DNA from: Timema cristinae
Lineage: Eukaryota; Arthropoda; Insecta; Phasmatodea; Timematidae
Length of the DNA stretch: 64,000 bases
Assembly (NCBI GenBank): GCA_039000515.1
Contig: JBCFYV010000100.1
Location: forward strand, 23,633,769-23,697,768
Reading direction: 5' to 3'
Part shown: one piece after another, positions 22,931 to 34,318 of the stretch
Position numbering within the stretch: the first letter of the stretch is position 1
Layout of the letters: each line of letters begins with the position of its first letter
Notes under the pieces: model-generated
What the model saw: the letters and a program-made list of their open reading frames with translations, nothing else
What the model was told of the DNA's origin: nothing
Databases searched by the model: none
Position numbers and translations under genes: made by a program

Positions 22931-23790
22931 AGATTAAAAGGTAGGAAAAAATAACCCTTACCTAGCGTTGCGGGTTTATGAACACTAACTCTACCCCCAC
23001 CCTATCACCCAGCCCTTCCTCAACAACGATTTCGAAATCAAATGTACTATTAATTATAACAGGTTGTTTTTCTGATATAGATAACATCCCTGGATTAGTT
23101 CCAGATAATCGAATGCGTAGTAAGACGCGTAGCATCAGAACAAACATTCGCGATAGTAACCCCATCTATACAAAGACTGTCACGTTCATCCAGTTCACCT
23201 TCACTCTCTAGCGCTCCTAGAGGCGATAAACTCAACGTCTCATAAGTATACCTACGTCACTACGTGCTGAGGTAGGTTAGGGAGAATACGCACGCATTTT
23301 GCTTTTAAAGCACACGAATAGAGTTGGCACTCTCCCAATAATATATCTAAATATTTATAATGGATGAATTCGAAGCTAAAGCTGCAGTATATCGATGATT
23401 TATATCGATATATTCGTTGTTTCCGACATATTTGAGTTGCATTGCTCAGGGAAGAACTTGAACGGCGGTATCAATATGACTTATGACTTCTGCTTTGTTA
23501 TACTAGTCTTTGCCATTTTTTCCCCTTTTGAATGTTTTATTTGGCTGTTGAAAATAGCAGACAAGTTTAATAAAAAATAGTGAAATATTGATTATTTAAA
23601 TCAAAAAATTGTTTCGTTATTTTGATTATTTCGATTCACAAGCTCTAAAGGGTAGTCCGATGTAGGACCTATTTAATTTATCAATAAATTGCTACTCAAA
23701 TATCGATATAATTATTTCTATGTATTATTGTCATCCCTACACATTACCCCCAACTGTGTTAAGACTGTGAATTGGTTGACCCCCTAGTAG

Positions 23791-24118
23791 CAGGGCTGAA
23801 GAAACCTTTTGGGAGTGCGTGCCCCATTCGTCGATAATTTTTTGGGTATCTTCGCGAGCAAAACGTTACTATAACTAATTTGTATTTTATCAAATTTACT
23901 TTTTGTTGTTGTTGACATCTTAATTATGTATTCTGGTTACCATATTTCCTAAAACTATAAAACTAAAACTTTTGGGTTCAAACTTTTTTACAATATCTAA
24001 ACTGTGCGCGTGGTTAAAAGCAGCGATACTATCGCTTTTTACCGTTCTGGTCACTTGAACTTAAGCACAACAAGAAGACCTGTATATTGTATACCTTGGA
24101 CCGGTATTTTCTCATCCC
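23791..24118. mobile_element. Possible small hAT-like MITE
   Basis: The left end CAGGGCTGAAGAAACC and the right end (reverse complement CAGGGATGAGAAAATACC) resemble hAT termini. The flanking 8-mers (CCTAGTAG and CCATAGAC) agree poorly, so the call is weak. Confidence 0.3.
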
Positions 24119-24429
24119 TGCCATAGACTATACAATCACGAGGTGCTACGGTTACGCTAGGATTTATTGATTCTTGTTTATTCGGTTGTTCAGATAGAAA
24201 ACCTCCAAATTAAATAATGGCCGATGTATTTTCTGGAAGATAAATCGTTAACATAACGTAAATAAGTTAAAAAGGTGCGATATATATATAAAAATATTAA
24301 ATATATTTTTTAAACGTGTAACAGTTTTTTAACTGTTAAAGTTTTAGTTTAAACTAAATTGCTCTGTTTTTATTATTATTCAATAAACTTACATATACTA
24401 TCATCACACGACCTATAAACTATCTTAAC

Positions 24430-24482
24430 TCTACAAGAGACACAGCACCAGTCCCCCGGCCGTTAACTCATCACTGGGAAAG
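24430..24482 (-). mobile_element. SINE family C tail fragment
   Basis: AGTCCCCCGGCCGTTAACTC and ATCACTGGGAAAG match the body of family C at 49130-49170. Confidence 0.4.
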
Positions 24483-24647
24483 TCAAAGACCTAATTTAAT
24501 CTTTATTTTTATAATACAATATATATATACACACCTTAAGCGTAATGTCAGTACTTGAGTAGCCATCCCCCAGTGTATGAAAAAAATACAAAAATCTTTG
24601 TAACGAACTGTGCGCTTCACAGTGCCAGCGACGTGATGTTTGACTGT

Positions 24648-24663
24648 TGTGCGCATGCGCACA
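24648..24663. promoter_or_regulatory. Perfect 16 bp palindrome containing an NRF1-like site
   Basis: TGTGCGCATGCGCACA includes TGCGCATGCGCA, which fits the known NRF1 consensus YGCGCAYGCGCR. It sits in a locally GC-richer patch (24590-24770). Whether a promoter is here is unknown; no downstream gene is visible within a few hundred bases. Confidence 0.35.
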
Positions 24664-25321
24664 TAGGAGGGGGGGACTGTCAGGTAGAGAGAGCACTGTT
24701 GCTCTCGCAGTGCCGGTTCTGGTGTGATGGTGGAAGGAACTTTTTTTACTCGGCGTGTGTTGTGCTTAAAATCGTATACCATATTCTTGAATGTGATAAA
24801 GTGTAGAAGAGTGTGGAATTAGATTATAATTCTGCTTCCAGCTATTCTATTTGATTCATTTTTTTCGGTTCTTTTATTTAACAGAAAGACTAAATGCGCT
24901 TGCAGTACAAATGGAGAAAAATGTCCTCAATTGTCATCCAGAGATCAAAGATAAAATTATTGAACTTTTTGCGCAAAATAAAATAAGAAGAATAGATTTA
25001 ATTTTTAAATGAATAGATCAAGCTTGAACTGTAACAATTTAAGTTGAAGTAAGTAAAAAAGTTTTTTTTGGTCAAAATTTTATCAAGTTCTTGAATAAAT
25101 TTTCTTTTTATACATGTTTTTTTCCTTTTACACAATTTTAAAACAAAGGCTAAAAATTTTCTGGAGCAGCACCCCCACTAATTTTAGCTACAAACCACCA
25201 CTGGGCAAGTATTTTTGCAAATTTCTTTAAAACAATTAAGTCCGCTTAGTGCACATGAAACTTGTTAATTGGATCTAAGAGTATCAGCAAAATAGACTAC
25301 AAGGCCGCACATTATTTCCAG

Positions 25322-25530
25322 TGTTACCGACACCCCAACTCCCGGACAATGGAAACTGTAAGCTATTGTGAAAATGGATCTGATCTACCTAAAAGCACAT
25401 TCTTGGTGGAGGTGTCACCTTCGCATCCCCCCCCTCCCTCCTCACAGCCAAGAATAGTGCAGTATCACAGACACTTGCAGTTCTTACGAATTCCTCAGCC
25501 CGAGGAAAACTTGAGACACCCACTCGCATA
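25322..25530 (+). CDS. Candidate upstream exon, proline-rich (possible 5' exon of the Grb-like gene)
   Basis: An open frame follows the acceptor ATTATTTCCAG. It contains an in-frame ATG at 25349 in good context (ACAATGG) and reads METVSYCENGSDLPKS, then SPSHPPPPSSQPRIVQYH and LRIPQPEENLRH. A proline-rich N-terminal segment ahead of the RA domain is a known feature of Grb7/10/14 proteins, and this frame lies 9 kb upstream of the clear Grb-like exon on the same strand. Against it, I recognise no specific homology, and the last few codons and the stop (TAG at 25529-25531) fall in the head of a family B SINE. A true exon would therefore have to end before about 25515, where no strong GT donor is obvious. 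It could be a SINE-truncated exon or chance. Confidence 0.35.
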
Positions 25531-25768
25531 GTTTAAGGTGTCACTCTTGCAGTAGACTACTGCCAATGACAGGGAGATTGGGTTTCAAATCCTGGTTGGA
25601 TGTACTGGGTGTAGTTTATACTAAATGGTTGTCCCATTCTTTCTCCCCTAAGCAAACGTTGGTACACTTACGCTAAATTCAGCCTTTCTCATCCCTAATT
25701 TACTAGAGTAATTAGTAGATATGCGTATTACTTGAAGAGGTAGTAAGACGTGGTGCTAAAAATAATAA
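25518..25768 (+). mobile_element. SINE family B, near full length
   Basis: The head CGCATAGTTTAAGGTGTCAC, the B-box region GGGTTTCAAATCCTGGTTGG, the body and a mutated tail (ACTTGAAGAGGTAGTAAGACG) are present. It overlaps the end of the proline-rich frame. Confidence 0.8.
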
Positions 25769-26344
25769 GATCCACCCGTAGATGCCCTATAGATCCAGGA
25801 GCGATCTTGTAGGAATCTTTTCGCTCGAGACAACCAGAAAATCAATTGGAAGTTTCCAGGTGCACGCTGATTCGTCAAAATAAACGTTGCCAACTTGTGA
25901 CGTAGCGGCAGATCAAGATAGGGTTACCATGTCCATGTATTTAGGTTTTATTCGGAAACTTTTAAATATAAACCTAACATTGAAACAAAAACCATAAATA
26001 TTATTCTTAACTAATTCTAGAAATAGTGTAACATTGCCAATTTTTTTTCAACCTGTCTACAACTTAGGCTATTTGGTTGATTTTACGAAAATGAACTCTA
26101 AGAATTTTACTCCCAGGGTAGACTAAAAAAGTTCGAGAAATCATATTTCTATCTAGATTATAGAGCAAGAAAAAGTTTAATTTTGAAATCTAAAACAATG
26201 TTGTCCAGGAGCTAATAGTAGAGTGAGTGTTTATACTAGTCTTAGGAGGAGGGTAAATGCTAACAGCAGGGAAATAATAGGCTTCACAGGGTTACCTACT
26301 CATTTAATACAGTTGTTTCTAAGTGTAGACTAATACTTCTTAAC
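25769..26344. other. Non-coding, nothing recognised
   Basis: No repeat or coding signal was recognised. Confidence 0.4.
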
Positions 26345-26560
26345 AGTCTACCTCAGTTGTCTTGGGGTAAAGTGCTTCCCTCAGGTCCCGATGTTTGTGG
26401 GTTCAAAACCAGCAGGAGTCGATGCTTGAATCTTGAGCGATAAAAATCCGTAGCACAACTTCCTTCGGTTGGGAAGTAAAGCCATCGGTCCCATCTTGAT
26501 TGTGGCATGTAATATAATCCGGGAAGTTTGTGAAAATATCATTCTCATATCTTTCCCGGC
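26345..26560 (+). mobile_element. Possible tRNA-derived SINE of another family
   Basis: A tRNA-like start (CCTCAGTTGTCTTGGGGTAA; B-box-like GTGGGTTCAAAACCAG) is followed by TTCCTTCGGTTGGGAAGTAA and GCCATCGGTCCC, a kind of body block seen in several invertebrate SINEs. There is a single copy in the window. Confidence 0.4.
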
Positions 26561-27570
26561 AAAATTGGTAGGCCATTTCGCTCTCGTTCATAAAAAATTC
26601 TCATGTGCTGATATAATCAGTTGGATCAGAAAATGCACGTTACCTCAAATAAATGGGGAAAAGTAGTGCGTCAAGTTAAGATGCAACCGGCTTTGCAAAA
26701 TGGACTCGAAATCTAAGTAGGAAACATCGTTGACCAAAAGCAATTTAGTTTTTAAATGTTTTAGTGTCGACTAAATACCTTTTAACAATATGCCCTTTCC
26801 TGCTCTTAGCGTATTTTTGACCATACTTCAAAGCTGAACAAGTTACAAGCCTAGCAAACAGTTCCCGTTGTGGATTTGGCTTTTTATATTTCTTTTCGCT
26901 ATTTAATCTCAAACATATTTATTACATCTCTACTCTGCTCTTCCTCAAGGTGTAACCATACACAGGTATATCTTTAAATAATACAATGAGCTTTTTAGGC
27001 ATCCGATTCCATGTCGAACTAAAATCCCCACAGAAAATCGTTTGAAACTGCGATTTGAGCGCGAGACCATTGGAACTCTCTCTATAGTGGAAGCAGGGCA
27101 GGCGCATGCGCAGAAACAAGTGTTTTCATACAAAAACAAGGAACCGTACTTCGGCGTCAAGAATCACTAGATCAATTTTCTTTCTAGTGTTTTTTTTTCT
27201 TCTCTTTTTGACTAACTATTGGATGTCTAGCCTTTAACAATATGTTTGAGAACTCTGGCTGAATAACGAACAAACAGAAACATTTTTCTTCAGATGGTTT
27301 TGAGTAACCAGCGTTTGCGCAGCCAAAATTGCTGAGAGTGGAAACTGGCGTTTATAGCAGATAATCATTCTTGTTTGTAGGCCTAAAGGATGGATTGCTG
27401 ACTGTTGTGTTCTACAAAATGGAAAATGATGATGTAGTATTTTAACGTGAGTTTCCTAAGCACCACGTTATTGGTTTAGGTTTATTATGTTCTGTTAATA
27501 TGACAACATGTAAATTGCAATTAAAATGCTAGGACGGTAGATACTGTTTGGCACATTCAATAGTGATCAT
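26561..27570. other. Non-coding, nothing recognised
   Basis: It contains GGCGCATGCGCA at 27101-27112, a near match to the NRF1 motif. No exon was recognised. Confidence 0.35.
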
Positions 27571-27800
27571 ACCTCCTTCAGTGGCCCAACGGTCTAAGGT
27601 GCTACTCTCGTGTTATATTGTCCTGCTGATTATGGGAAGATTGGGGTTTGTATCCTGGTTGGGTCTGCTGAGTGTATTTTCTCCTAAACGGTTACCCACT
27701 CTCCTTCCATGCAAATGCTGGTAGACTACCTCTAAAATGCTTCCATTGGAATAATTATCATATGTGCGTATAACTTAAACGGGTAGTAATACGTGGTAGT
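27571..27800 (+). mobile_element. SINE family B, near full length
   Basis: The head TTCAGTGGCCCAACGGTCTAA, the segment CTACTCTCGTGTTATATTG, the B-box region GGGTTTGTATCCTGGTTGGG and the tail CTTAAACGGGTAGTAATACG are present. Confidence 0.8.
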
Positions 27801-30609
27801 TTTGTTTTTTAGTGTGACCTTTTTTTACCAGGTTAGTAAGAAAAATATTTTGTAACTTTGTTTTTAAGCTTACATTCCTGCTGTGGATTTCTATATAATA
27901 TCTATATGGCTCTGAGGGAACAATTTTGGAGGAATACATTTGAATTGCTAATGTATATTGCGTAAGCATTGAGGGGGGAAAAAAGTAGATCTCGGTCCCA
28001 TTCATATTGTCCACCGTTGCCTTATATAATATTGTACTTATATTTTAAGTTGATTTTGAGAGTATTTGTGATCTGGGAGTAGATGGCTGGGGATAAAAGC
28101 CACACTGGCCCCTTTCTTGCTGCGCCACTGACATCGAGTAATGGGTAACATTGCTACAAACCTGTTCGTGCAGTCATAAGAAATGCAAAATAGTTGGCTA
28201 TAAATCTTCATGTCTGTAGTCTTGGTTAACACTTAATTTGTGTGATCACAGATCAAATGAAAGCCTTTCCTACCGACGATCCAATTAGTTTATAGTGTAA
28301 AGCCGCGCTAATATGGCCATTAGCTGCTTAATATGACAGTCCGGAGCTGTCTTCTCAAAAGAATGTGTCGGCGTTGATAAATTGAGTCCGGAGTGAAATA
28401 AGTTGTGGGGCTCCGATTGGTAAATCGGTGTTGTCATTGACGGGTGTTTACTGTCAGCTATAAATATAGGTGACTCGTCATGGTTGCGGGTGTGGAATGT
28501 TGTCATTTAGCTGGCAGGATATCATAAAATGTTTTACATAAGTTAATAACTTATAAGTGAATCCCCGTGATTTAAAAAAAAAAGTCGAAGTTTGCCTCAG
28601 CCTTTCTTCTCAATGTTAGGCTGTACCGCTCTTCTCCCGCGTCTTGTGTGTTGCAGGCGCTTCGATTTTAAGGGGGTGGGGTGATGATATCCCAGGACAC
28701 AAACAAGGTATGCACTAGTTAGTGACTTATGGGAACTTTGTTGAGCTCCTTGAGCAAAGTTGAGTCCTTTGGCACTGGGTAGTGCTATTTGCAGTCTTTA
28801 GTAACAACTCGCCCTCAAATTGTTCGTTGTAAAGGGGTGGTGGTCCGAACACAATAGTTCAGATACCAGCAATCCTTTTCCACCCCAACTTCATCCCTTC
28901 ACCCCCTTTTCGATGAACAATCCTTTTCAGGCAAGTAACCAGTTGACGATGTTTGAAGATTGTTCACAACCAGACAATTTACAAACAATCACTTAAAGAA
29001 AAAAAAAGTATTTATTTGCGGCCAACATTGATAACATTATAGTATATTATTTGTGTTATCTGTAGGCACTGATAATATCTATCAAAAGTGATAGATAATA
29101 TGACTTTATGTATGAATGTGTTAAAATTGTTTTAGTAACTTTAGTAACTAACGTTTACTGTTCTTCCTACCAAAATCATACTAGACGTTTACTTTGTAAT
29201 TTGCAGTCTGAGTAGGCTCGTTTAGGGGGTTGGTTTATGGGAAAGGGTGTGCCGCTACCTGAACTTAGCTTTGGAAAATCCGGCTCATTGACGCTAGAAG
29301 GCAATTTTTGGTTGTTCTTTTAAGTGAACTGTTTTTAAAAAGCCTGCTTGATAGGCGATGTTATCACTTGGGACTGCCTCTAACGATCCCTGTGTTGAAG
29401 GACTAAATCTCTCCCAAAGAGCACACACATTTTAACCTGGAGGCTGAGAACCTGATGTATACCTTGTCTGTTTCCCCAGACAATATCGTCGGATGTAAAT
29501 ATCTCGTTAAAATGTAACTATGCACACTTCATATGATTGTCTATCAGTACTAAATGTTAGCCCCCATACATTCATTACTTTGCCTTGACAATGGCATGCA
29601 AAAAGCATAAAATAGCAAGTTCGACCCCTTATAACTCGTTAACTTTGATGATTTGAACTCATTTAATCATTATATATAGCTTAAAATAATTATACACTTG
29701 TTAAAATTGTGCAGTGCAATTTTGATGACTGCCGCCTCGGTCAGAGAGAAAGTATCGTGCACTGTCGGACCACACTGCTTAAAATACAATTATCTGTTTG
29801 TTTGTCTGGAACTATTACTCTACGCTGCCAACGCTTATACTTTCGTTCACCTTTCACCTACACCCACCCTCTGTCATCTCGGTAATAACGAGGGGAAAGA
29901 AAACTATGAAACTTTTTATCTCAAAGTAAAGAGGAAATCTCGCTGCCCGTTTTCAAAGATCTTAAAACTATTTGTTGAGAGCCTGTTAAAAAAAATTACT
30001 ATATTTGCTATAGGAAGGCTAAATCTATAGTCCTTTTTCATCGAGCTTAGTCTCATAGTTCCACAAATATATCTAAAAGGTCGTTGAAAAGGAGATAATG
30101 TCACATTTTCACACAGTTTAGGTTATTAATAAAACTCAAAACTATAAGGTTATTAAGGACAAAGAGCCCATACTTGTTTAAATATTTCAGCTTTATTTAG
30201 GCGTGAACCATAAATGGAAATTGCATCGTAAGAGTTAAATATTACGTTTGGCGTCTGCCGGCAATTTCTCTCTTACCAAGGCGGCCCCCTTAAGGACCAG
30301 AGAACATTCCAAACCGGTTGGCATCCACAAAGAAAATAATAGTGTGTTTCGGGCGAGTGATTGAGGGAAAAGGGGAGGGGCAAGACAGAATTGAAGATAT
30401 AAATGAATATCTTATTTTTCAACGCCGGGAATAATTTCTAATTTTTCAGCTCAGCGTTTGCTATTTTCATTAGAAAATATTATGAGGCTTTGGTAGTCGC
30501 TTTGCTACTCTTTATACGATATAGCAAGATAAATGTAGGATATTCAACGTCGATAAACTAAAAGTAATGATTTAACTTGTCAACATTGACACTATCTGTA
30601 TGCTAATGA
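27801..30609. other. Mostly single-copy non-coding DNA
   Basis: This is the longest stretch before the Grb-like exons without a recognised repeat. Several GC-richer blocks (about 28270-28520, 28590-28960, 29690-29910 and 30240-30340) lack low complexity and are not repeated elsewhere in the window. No exon with recognisable protein homology was found. It could hold regulatory DNA or short unrecognised exons. Confidence 0.35.
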
Positions 30610-30904
30610 GTTGACTTGGTGGTCTAGGGGTAAGGTGTCAGACTTTTGTGCTGGGGGTCCGGGGTTCAATCCTTGGTCCCGGCACAGATTTATCTGATTA
30701 CCAAACCCTTCCTTCACCTCCGACAAGACATGTATTAATCACAATTTATGAATGTGTGGAATGCCAGGCCTCCACCGTGGTTCGGATCCCACGTTAAATT
30801 GTAGGCCCTCCATTTCATCTCACAATCACACTAGAATTACACATTAGCGTAAGTGCGTTAACATGAACGGGTAGTAAGACGTGGTGATAATAATAATAAT
30901 AATT
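30610..30904 (+). mobile_element. SINE family A, full length with target duplication
   Basis: Direct repeats of TATGCTAATGA flank it (30599-30609 and 30905-30915). The head GTTGACTTGGTGGTCTAGGG and the B box GGGGTTCAATCC are clear. The 3' end is an (ATA)n run after CGGGTAGTAAGACG. With clean duplications and a complete head, this is the best reference copy of family A here. Confidence 0.92.
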
Positions 30905-30939
30905 TATGCTAATGACAAACTAGAGAACACGACCCTTGA

Positions 30940-31165
30940 CTTTTTTTTACCACCCCATTTGGGTTATACGCATTGTACTAATTACGCTAATGGCTTTAGG
31001 GATTAAGAGAGTTGTATTACAAGGAAGTGTAACCGCATTTTGGTGGAGGAAGAGTGGGAAAACATTAAAAAAAAGACCTGATTGAGATTCAAACCTCGAT
31101 CTCCCCGTCATCGGCAGTCTAGTATACTGCGAGAGTAGCGGCTTAGACCATGCGGCCACAAAAGC
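30940..31165 (-). mobile_element. SINE family B, near full length
   Basis: Minus strand. The head GGCCGCATGGTCTAAGCCGC, the B-box region GAGATCGAGGTTTGAATCTC, the body and a tail with CCCAAATGGGGTGGTAA are present. Confidence 0.8.
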
Positions 31166-31674
31166 GTGTCCTTGACGTATCAATCAGAAATACGTGAATG
31201 GGTGGGCTCTGCACACGTCACTTTTTGTTACGTGTAAAGGGACTAGGAACAATGTCGCTCACGAAAAATGATGGGTTAGCAAAGGAATGAAGTCTGGCCA
31301 CTTTTTGTTTGTAATATACATGAACATGTGTGTGCCTACTTTAGATGCACAAACAGAGCCATCTTCAGGGGGAGGAACGGGGGTTGGACTAGGAGGGCTA
31401 AAGGGGACAGGTAAAAAAACAACTGCATAACGTGACACCATGGCAAACATGTAATGTAAACAACCCCATTACTCTAGGTTTGGTTAGGTTAGGTCTAAGT
31501 TGATAACTGGTTAGTTCACGAAACTCGTGATACTTTTAATATTTGAAAAATACACATTTCTTGCTGTGCTACCATATGTGACTCGGTGATTACAAACAAT
31601 GGTGGCCTTTTGATGCACCTACTACTTCTGATAATACTCCTAAACGGGAACACATATATTCAGCTTGTGTGCTT

Positions 31675-31795
31675 TATTTTCTCCTCAAGTGGCTTCCCAC
31701 TCCTCTTCCAAACAAATGTGGGAACATTTTCTTCGAATTTTATCATTCCCTACCCCATCAATGTATCATATAGCCCGGGCGCTTAGTGAAACGTG
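31675..31795 (+). mobile_element. SINE family B, 3' half
   Basis: TTTTCTCCTCAAGTGGCTTC, CCACTCCTCTTCCAAACAAA and a mutated tail (GCCCGGGCGCTTAGTGAAACG). Confidence 0.5.
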
Positions 31796-31989
31796 GCACA
31801 TCAAAAACATAACATTAAAATAAATCCAATCAATGAAGGGGAAAATTAAATGGTCATTCAAATATTCTGAGATTCGCTTGGGGAGAGAATGGAAAATATA
31901 AAATAAACTAACTTATAAATCCTTCGGGGATTTAAACAAATTGCTGAAACCTTTGGTCAGAAACAAGCCTGCATAGGAATAATGCTAAT

Positions 31990-32260
31990 CAAGGCTGTAG
32001 CCAGGTCAACATTTCAGGGGGAGGGGTCTTTCTTGGGGGCACAGCGCCCCAACGGCCTCAATCAAAGAAAAATTATGGATATTAAATGCCTCTTGAAGCT
32101 ATCTGGAGCTAATTTTTATGGTAATCAAGGGCACAGATTAAATACCTTTGTTGATTTAAATTGGTTTAGTACTTAGAAACCTACATAGCACCTCCTAAAA
32201 TGTCAGAAAATTTACATTAAGCCCTTAATAAATAAAGGCATTCTAAGGGCGGAAGAACCG
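31990..32260 (+). repeat. Repeat family G, copy 1
   Basis: AGGCTGTAGCCAGGTCAACA, then GGCACAGCGCCCC and GAAGCTATCTGGAGCTAATT. Related text is at 33448-33570 and in degenerate tandem form at 33890-34205. Confidence 0.5.
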
Positions 32261-32489
32261 GGGTAGTGGGGTTTCCAGGGTGGATTGGAATTTCAAGGGA
32301 GCCATTCCCCCCCCCCCTGAAAATAATTTTTGCATCCTTCTAGATTTAACAATAAAAAAAATGAAAAGCCCACTACAAAAAAAAAAATCCAGAGGAGTTT
32401 AGTTTTCAAAAAATTCGAGGAAAAACTCCACTAGCTTAAGATGGGGGTGTAGAGGATGCAAGAAAAGGTCAATGTTTTTTAATAACGGT

Positions 32490-32700
32490 CAAGGCTGTCC
32501 TGCTATTTAATGACAAACTTTCTCTCTTAGTTAAAAAAGTTTGTCCTCTAATGCTGCTATGTTCACGACATAGATTCAAGAACTGTTTTATCACCACGCG
32601 AAGAAAATTAAACTCTTTATGCGTGTACTGAAGCAATATTTGATTTAGTATGGCCAAAACACTGTTTTGCTGTAAAAACTGCAAAAAAAAACAACTTTCC
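32490..32700 (+). repeat. Repeat family F, copy
   Basis: GGCTGTCCTGCTATTTAATG to AACTGCAAAAAA. It shares AGAAAATTAAACTCTTT and GCCAAAACACTG with 33090-33320 and with 20270-20410. Confidence 0.6.
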
Positions 32701-32984
32701 CTTTTTTGCGTTCCCTACATCCCCACCGTAAAGGCATCCAAGTTTAAAACGTTTGCAGGGGAGGACCTCAAGAACTCTTTGGCTGCGTGAGGGGGAACCA
32801 GACCCTCATAATCCCTTTTTGGCTAATCCTCCTCCTTACACTCATATGGTTATGTAGCCACTGACCCAAAATGGATAATTTTAATGTTGATTTCGTCTTT
32901 CTCTAATAAAGTTAAGAGGTTTAAAAAAAATAGTGTTTAGAGAAAATTTTAAGATGAGTGTCGAGACCGTGATAAAAGGCAATT

Positions 32985-33330
32985 TTTTTTTCAGTTTTTA
33001 TATCAAGTATTTTTTTGGTCAAAATATATCAAATATTGCTTCAGTACAAACATATATTTTATTTTTCTTCACGTGTTGACCTCAACAGTTTAATATCCTT
33101 CAAGGATGTCCTGGAATTTAGTGACAACAATTTCTCTTAATTTAAAAAGTTTCTCACCTAATACTGCTATGCTCGTGACAGATATTCAACAAATGGTTTA
33201 TATCAACATGTGAAGAAAATTAAACTCTTTGGTTTCTATTGAGGAAATATTTTTTTTATTTAGGCAAAAAAGAAAGTTTTGCCATAAAAACTGCAAAAAC
33301 ACTGGCCTTTTCTCACGTCCCCTACATCCT
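32985..33330. repeat. Repeat family F, hairpin-organised copy
   Basis: The arm at 33020-33085 (CAAATATTGCTTCAGTAC, CTTCACGTGTTGA) is the reverse complement of the pattern at 32590-32650. It also mirrors 33205-33260 in this same copy, giving an inverted-repeat layout around GGATGTCCTGGAATTTAGTG. Confidence 0.5.
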
Positions 33331-33447
33331 CACCTTAACCACTTTCACAGCTCTCTCCACATTCCCTTCTACTGCCTATTTCCTTTGGCAACATTTCATC
33401 ATTATCAACTTTCAGGGGGGTGGAATGGGGTGAACAACACCCCTCTC

Positions 33448-33570
33448 CAAGGTTGTAGCCAGCCAATAATTTCGGGGGTGGGGTTGGCGGGCACGTCCCC
33501 CAGATGCTGGAGGCTATAACTTTCTTTTAAATTAGAAACAGTTCTAGAAGCTATCTAAAGTAATTTTTAG
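33448..33570 (+). repeat. Repeat family G, copy 2
   Basis: AAGGTTGTAGCCAGCCAATA, GGCACGTCCCCCAGATGC, AGAAGCTATCTAAAGTAATT. Confidence 0.5.
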
Positions 33571-33888
33571 CACTATTATTATTATTATTATTATATTATT
33601 TATTATTATTATTATCATCATCATCATCACCGCGTCTTACTACCCGTTCGGGTTATACGCACTTACGCTAATGTGTAATGGTAAGGTGATTGTGAGATGA
33701 AATGGAAGACCTACAGTTTAACATGGAATCCGAACCACGGGGGAAGCCTGGCATTCACAAGTTGTGTTTAATACACGTCTTGTCAGAGGTGAAGGAAGGG
33801 TTTGGTAATCAGATAAATCCGTGCTGGGACCGAGGATTGAACCCTGGACCCCAGCACAGAAGTCCGACACCTTACCCCTAGACCGTTT
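33571..33888 (-). mobile_element. SINE family A, full length with ATT/ATC tail
   Basis: On the minus strand, the head GGTCTAGGGGTAAGGTGTCG, the B-box region GGGTTCAATCCTCGGTCCC, the full body, the tail ACCCGAACGGGTAGTAAGACG and then (GAT)n(AAT)n are present. TTTAGCACT before the tail and TTTAGCGCT after the head (8 of 9) are a probable target duplication. It is inserted into repeat family G. Confidence 0.88.
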
Positions 33889-33889
33889 A

Positions 33890-34205
33890 GCGCTCTTAAC
33901 TGCCGGAGGCTAGGAAAATTCTATATAATTTTTAGCTCCCATAGAAACTCTATAGTGTTTTTTTTTGCAACATAACACCAACTGCCGAAGGCAAGGGGAA
34001 AATGTTAATATTAAACACACCTAGGAGCTCTCTAAAAAATTTTAATGACAACATAACACCATAACTGCCTAAGACTAGAACAAACTATACGTATTAAACA
34101 CCTCTGGAGGCTCTCTGAAGTGCTTTTTATGGTAATTCAGCCCCCTAATTTGTTTTTATACCATAATATGGCCTTGCCCCTCTCCCTTGCGGCTACCGCC
34201 TTGAT
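33890..34205 (+). repeat. Repeat family G, degenerate tandem units (about 95 bp)
   Basis: Units share AACTGCC.(A)AGGC, CATAACACCA, TTAAACAC and GGAGCTCTCT. It ends with CTCCCTTGCGGCTACCGCC, close to the family's GTAGCC start in inverted sense. Confidence 0.45.
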
Positions 34206-34318
34206 TACTATCGAAAATAAAAACAAACAAATTAAATGTTTACCACATCCTTCATTGTAAATGGTTCTGAGAGGAGTCACATCTCTCTTTAATAGACTGC
34301 TAATTTGAATTGTTCCAG

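Noticed and set aside
29698..30030. 110-codon + strand open frame
   Set aside because: No ATG context, splice support or recognisable domain; its composition shifts along its length. It is kept only as part of the unexplained unique stretch.
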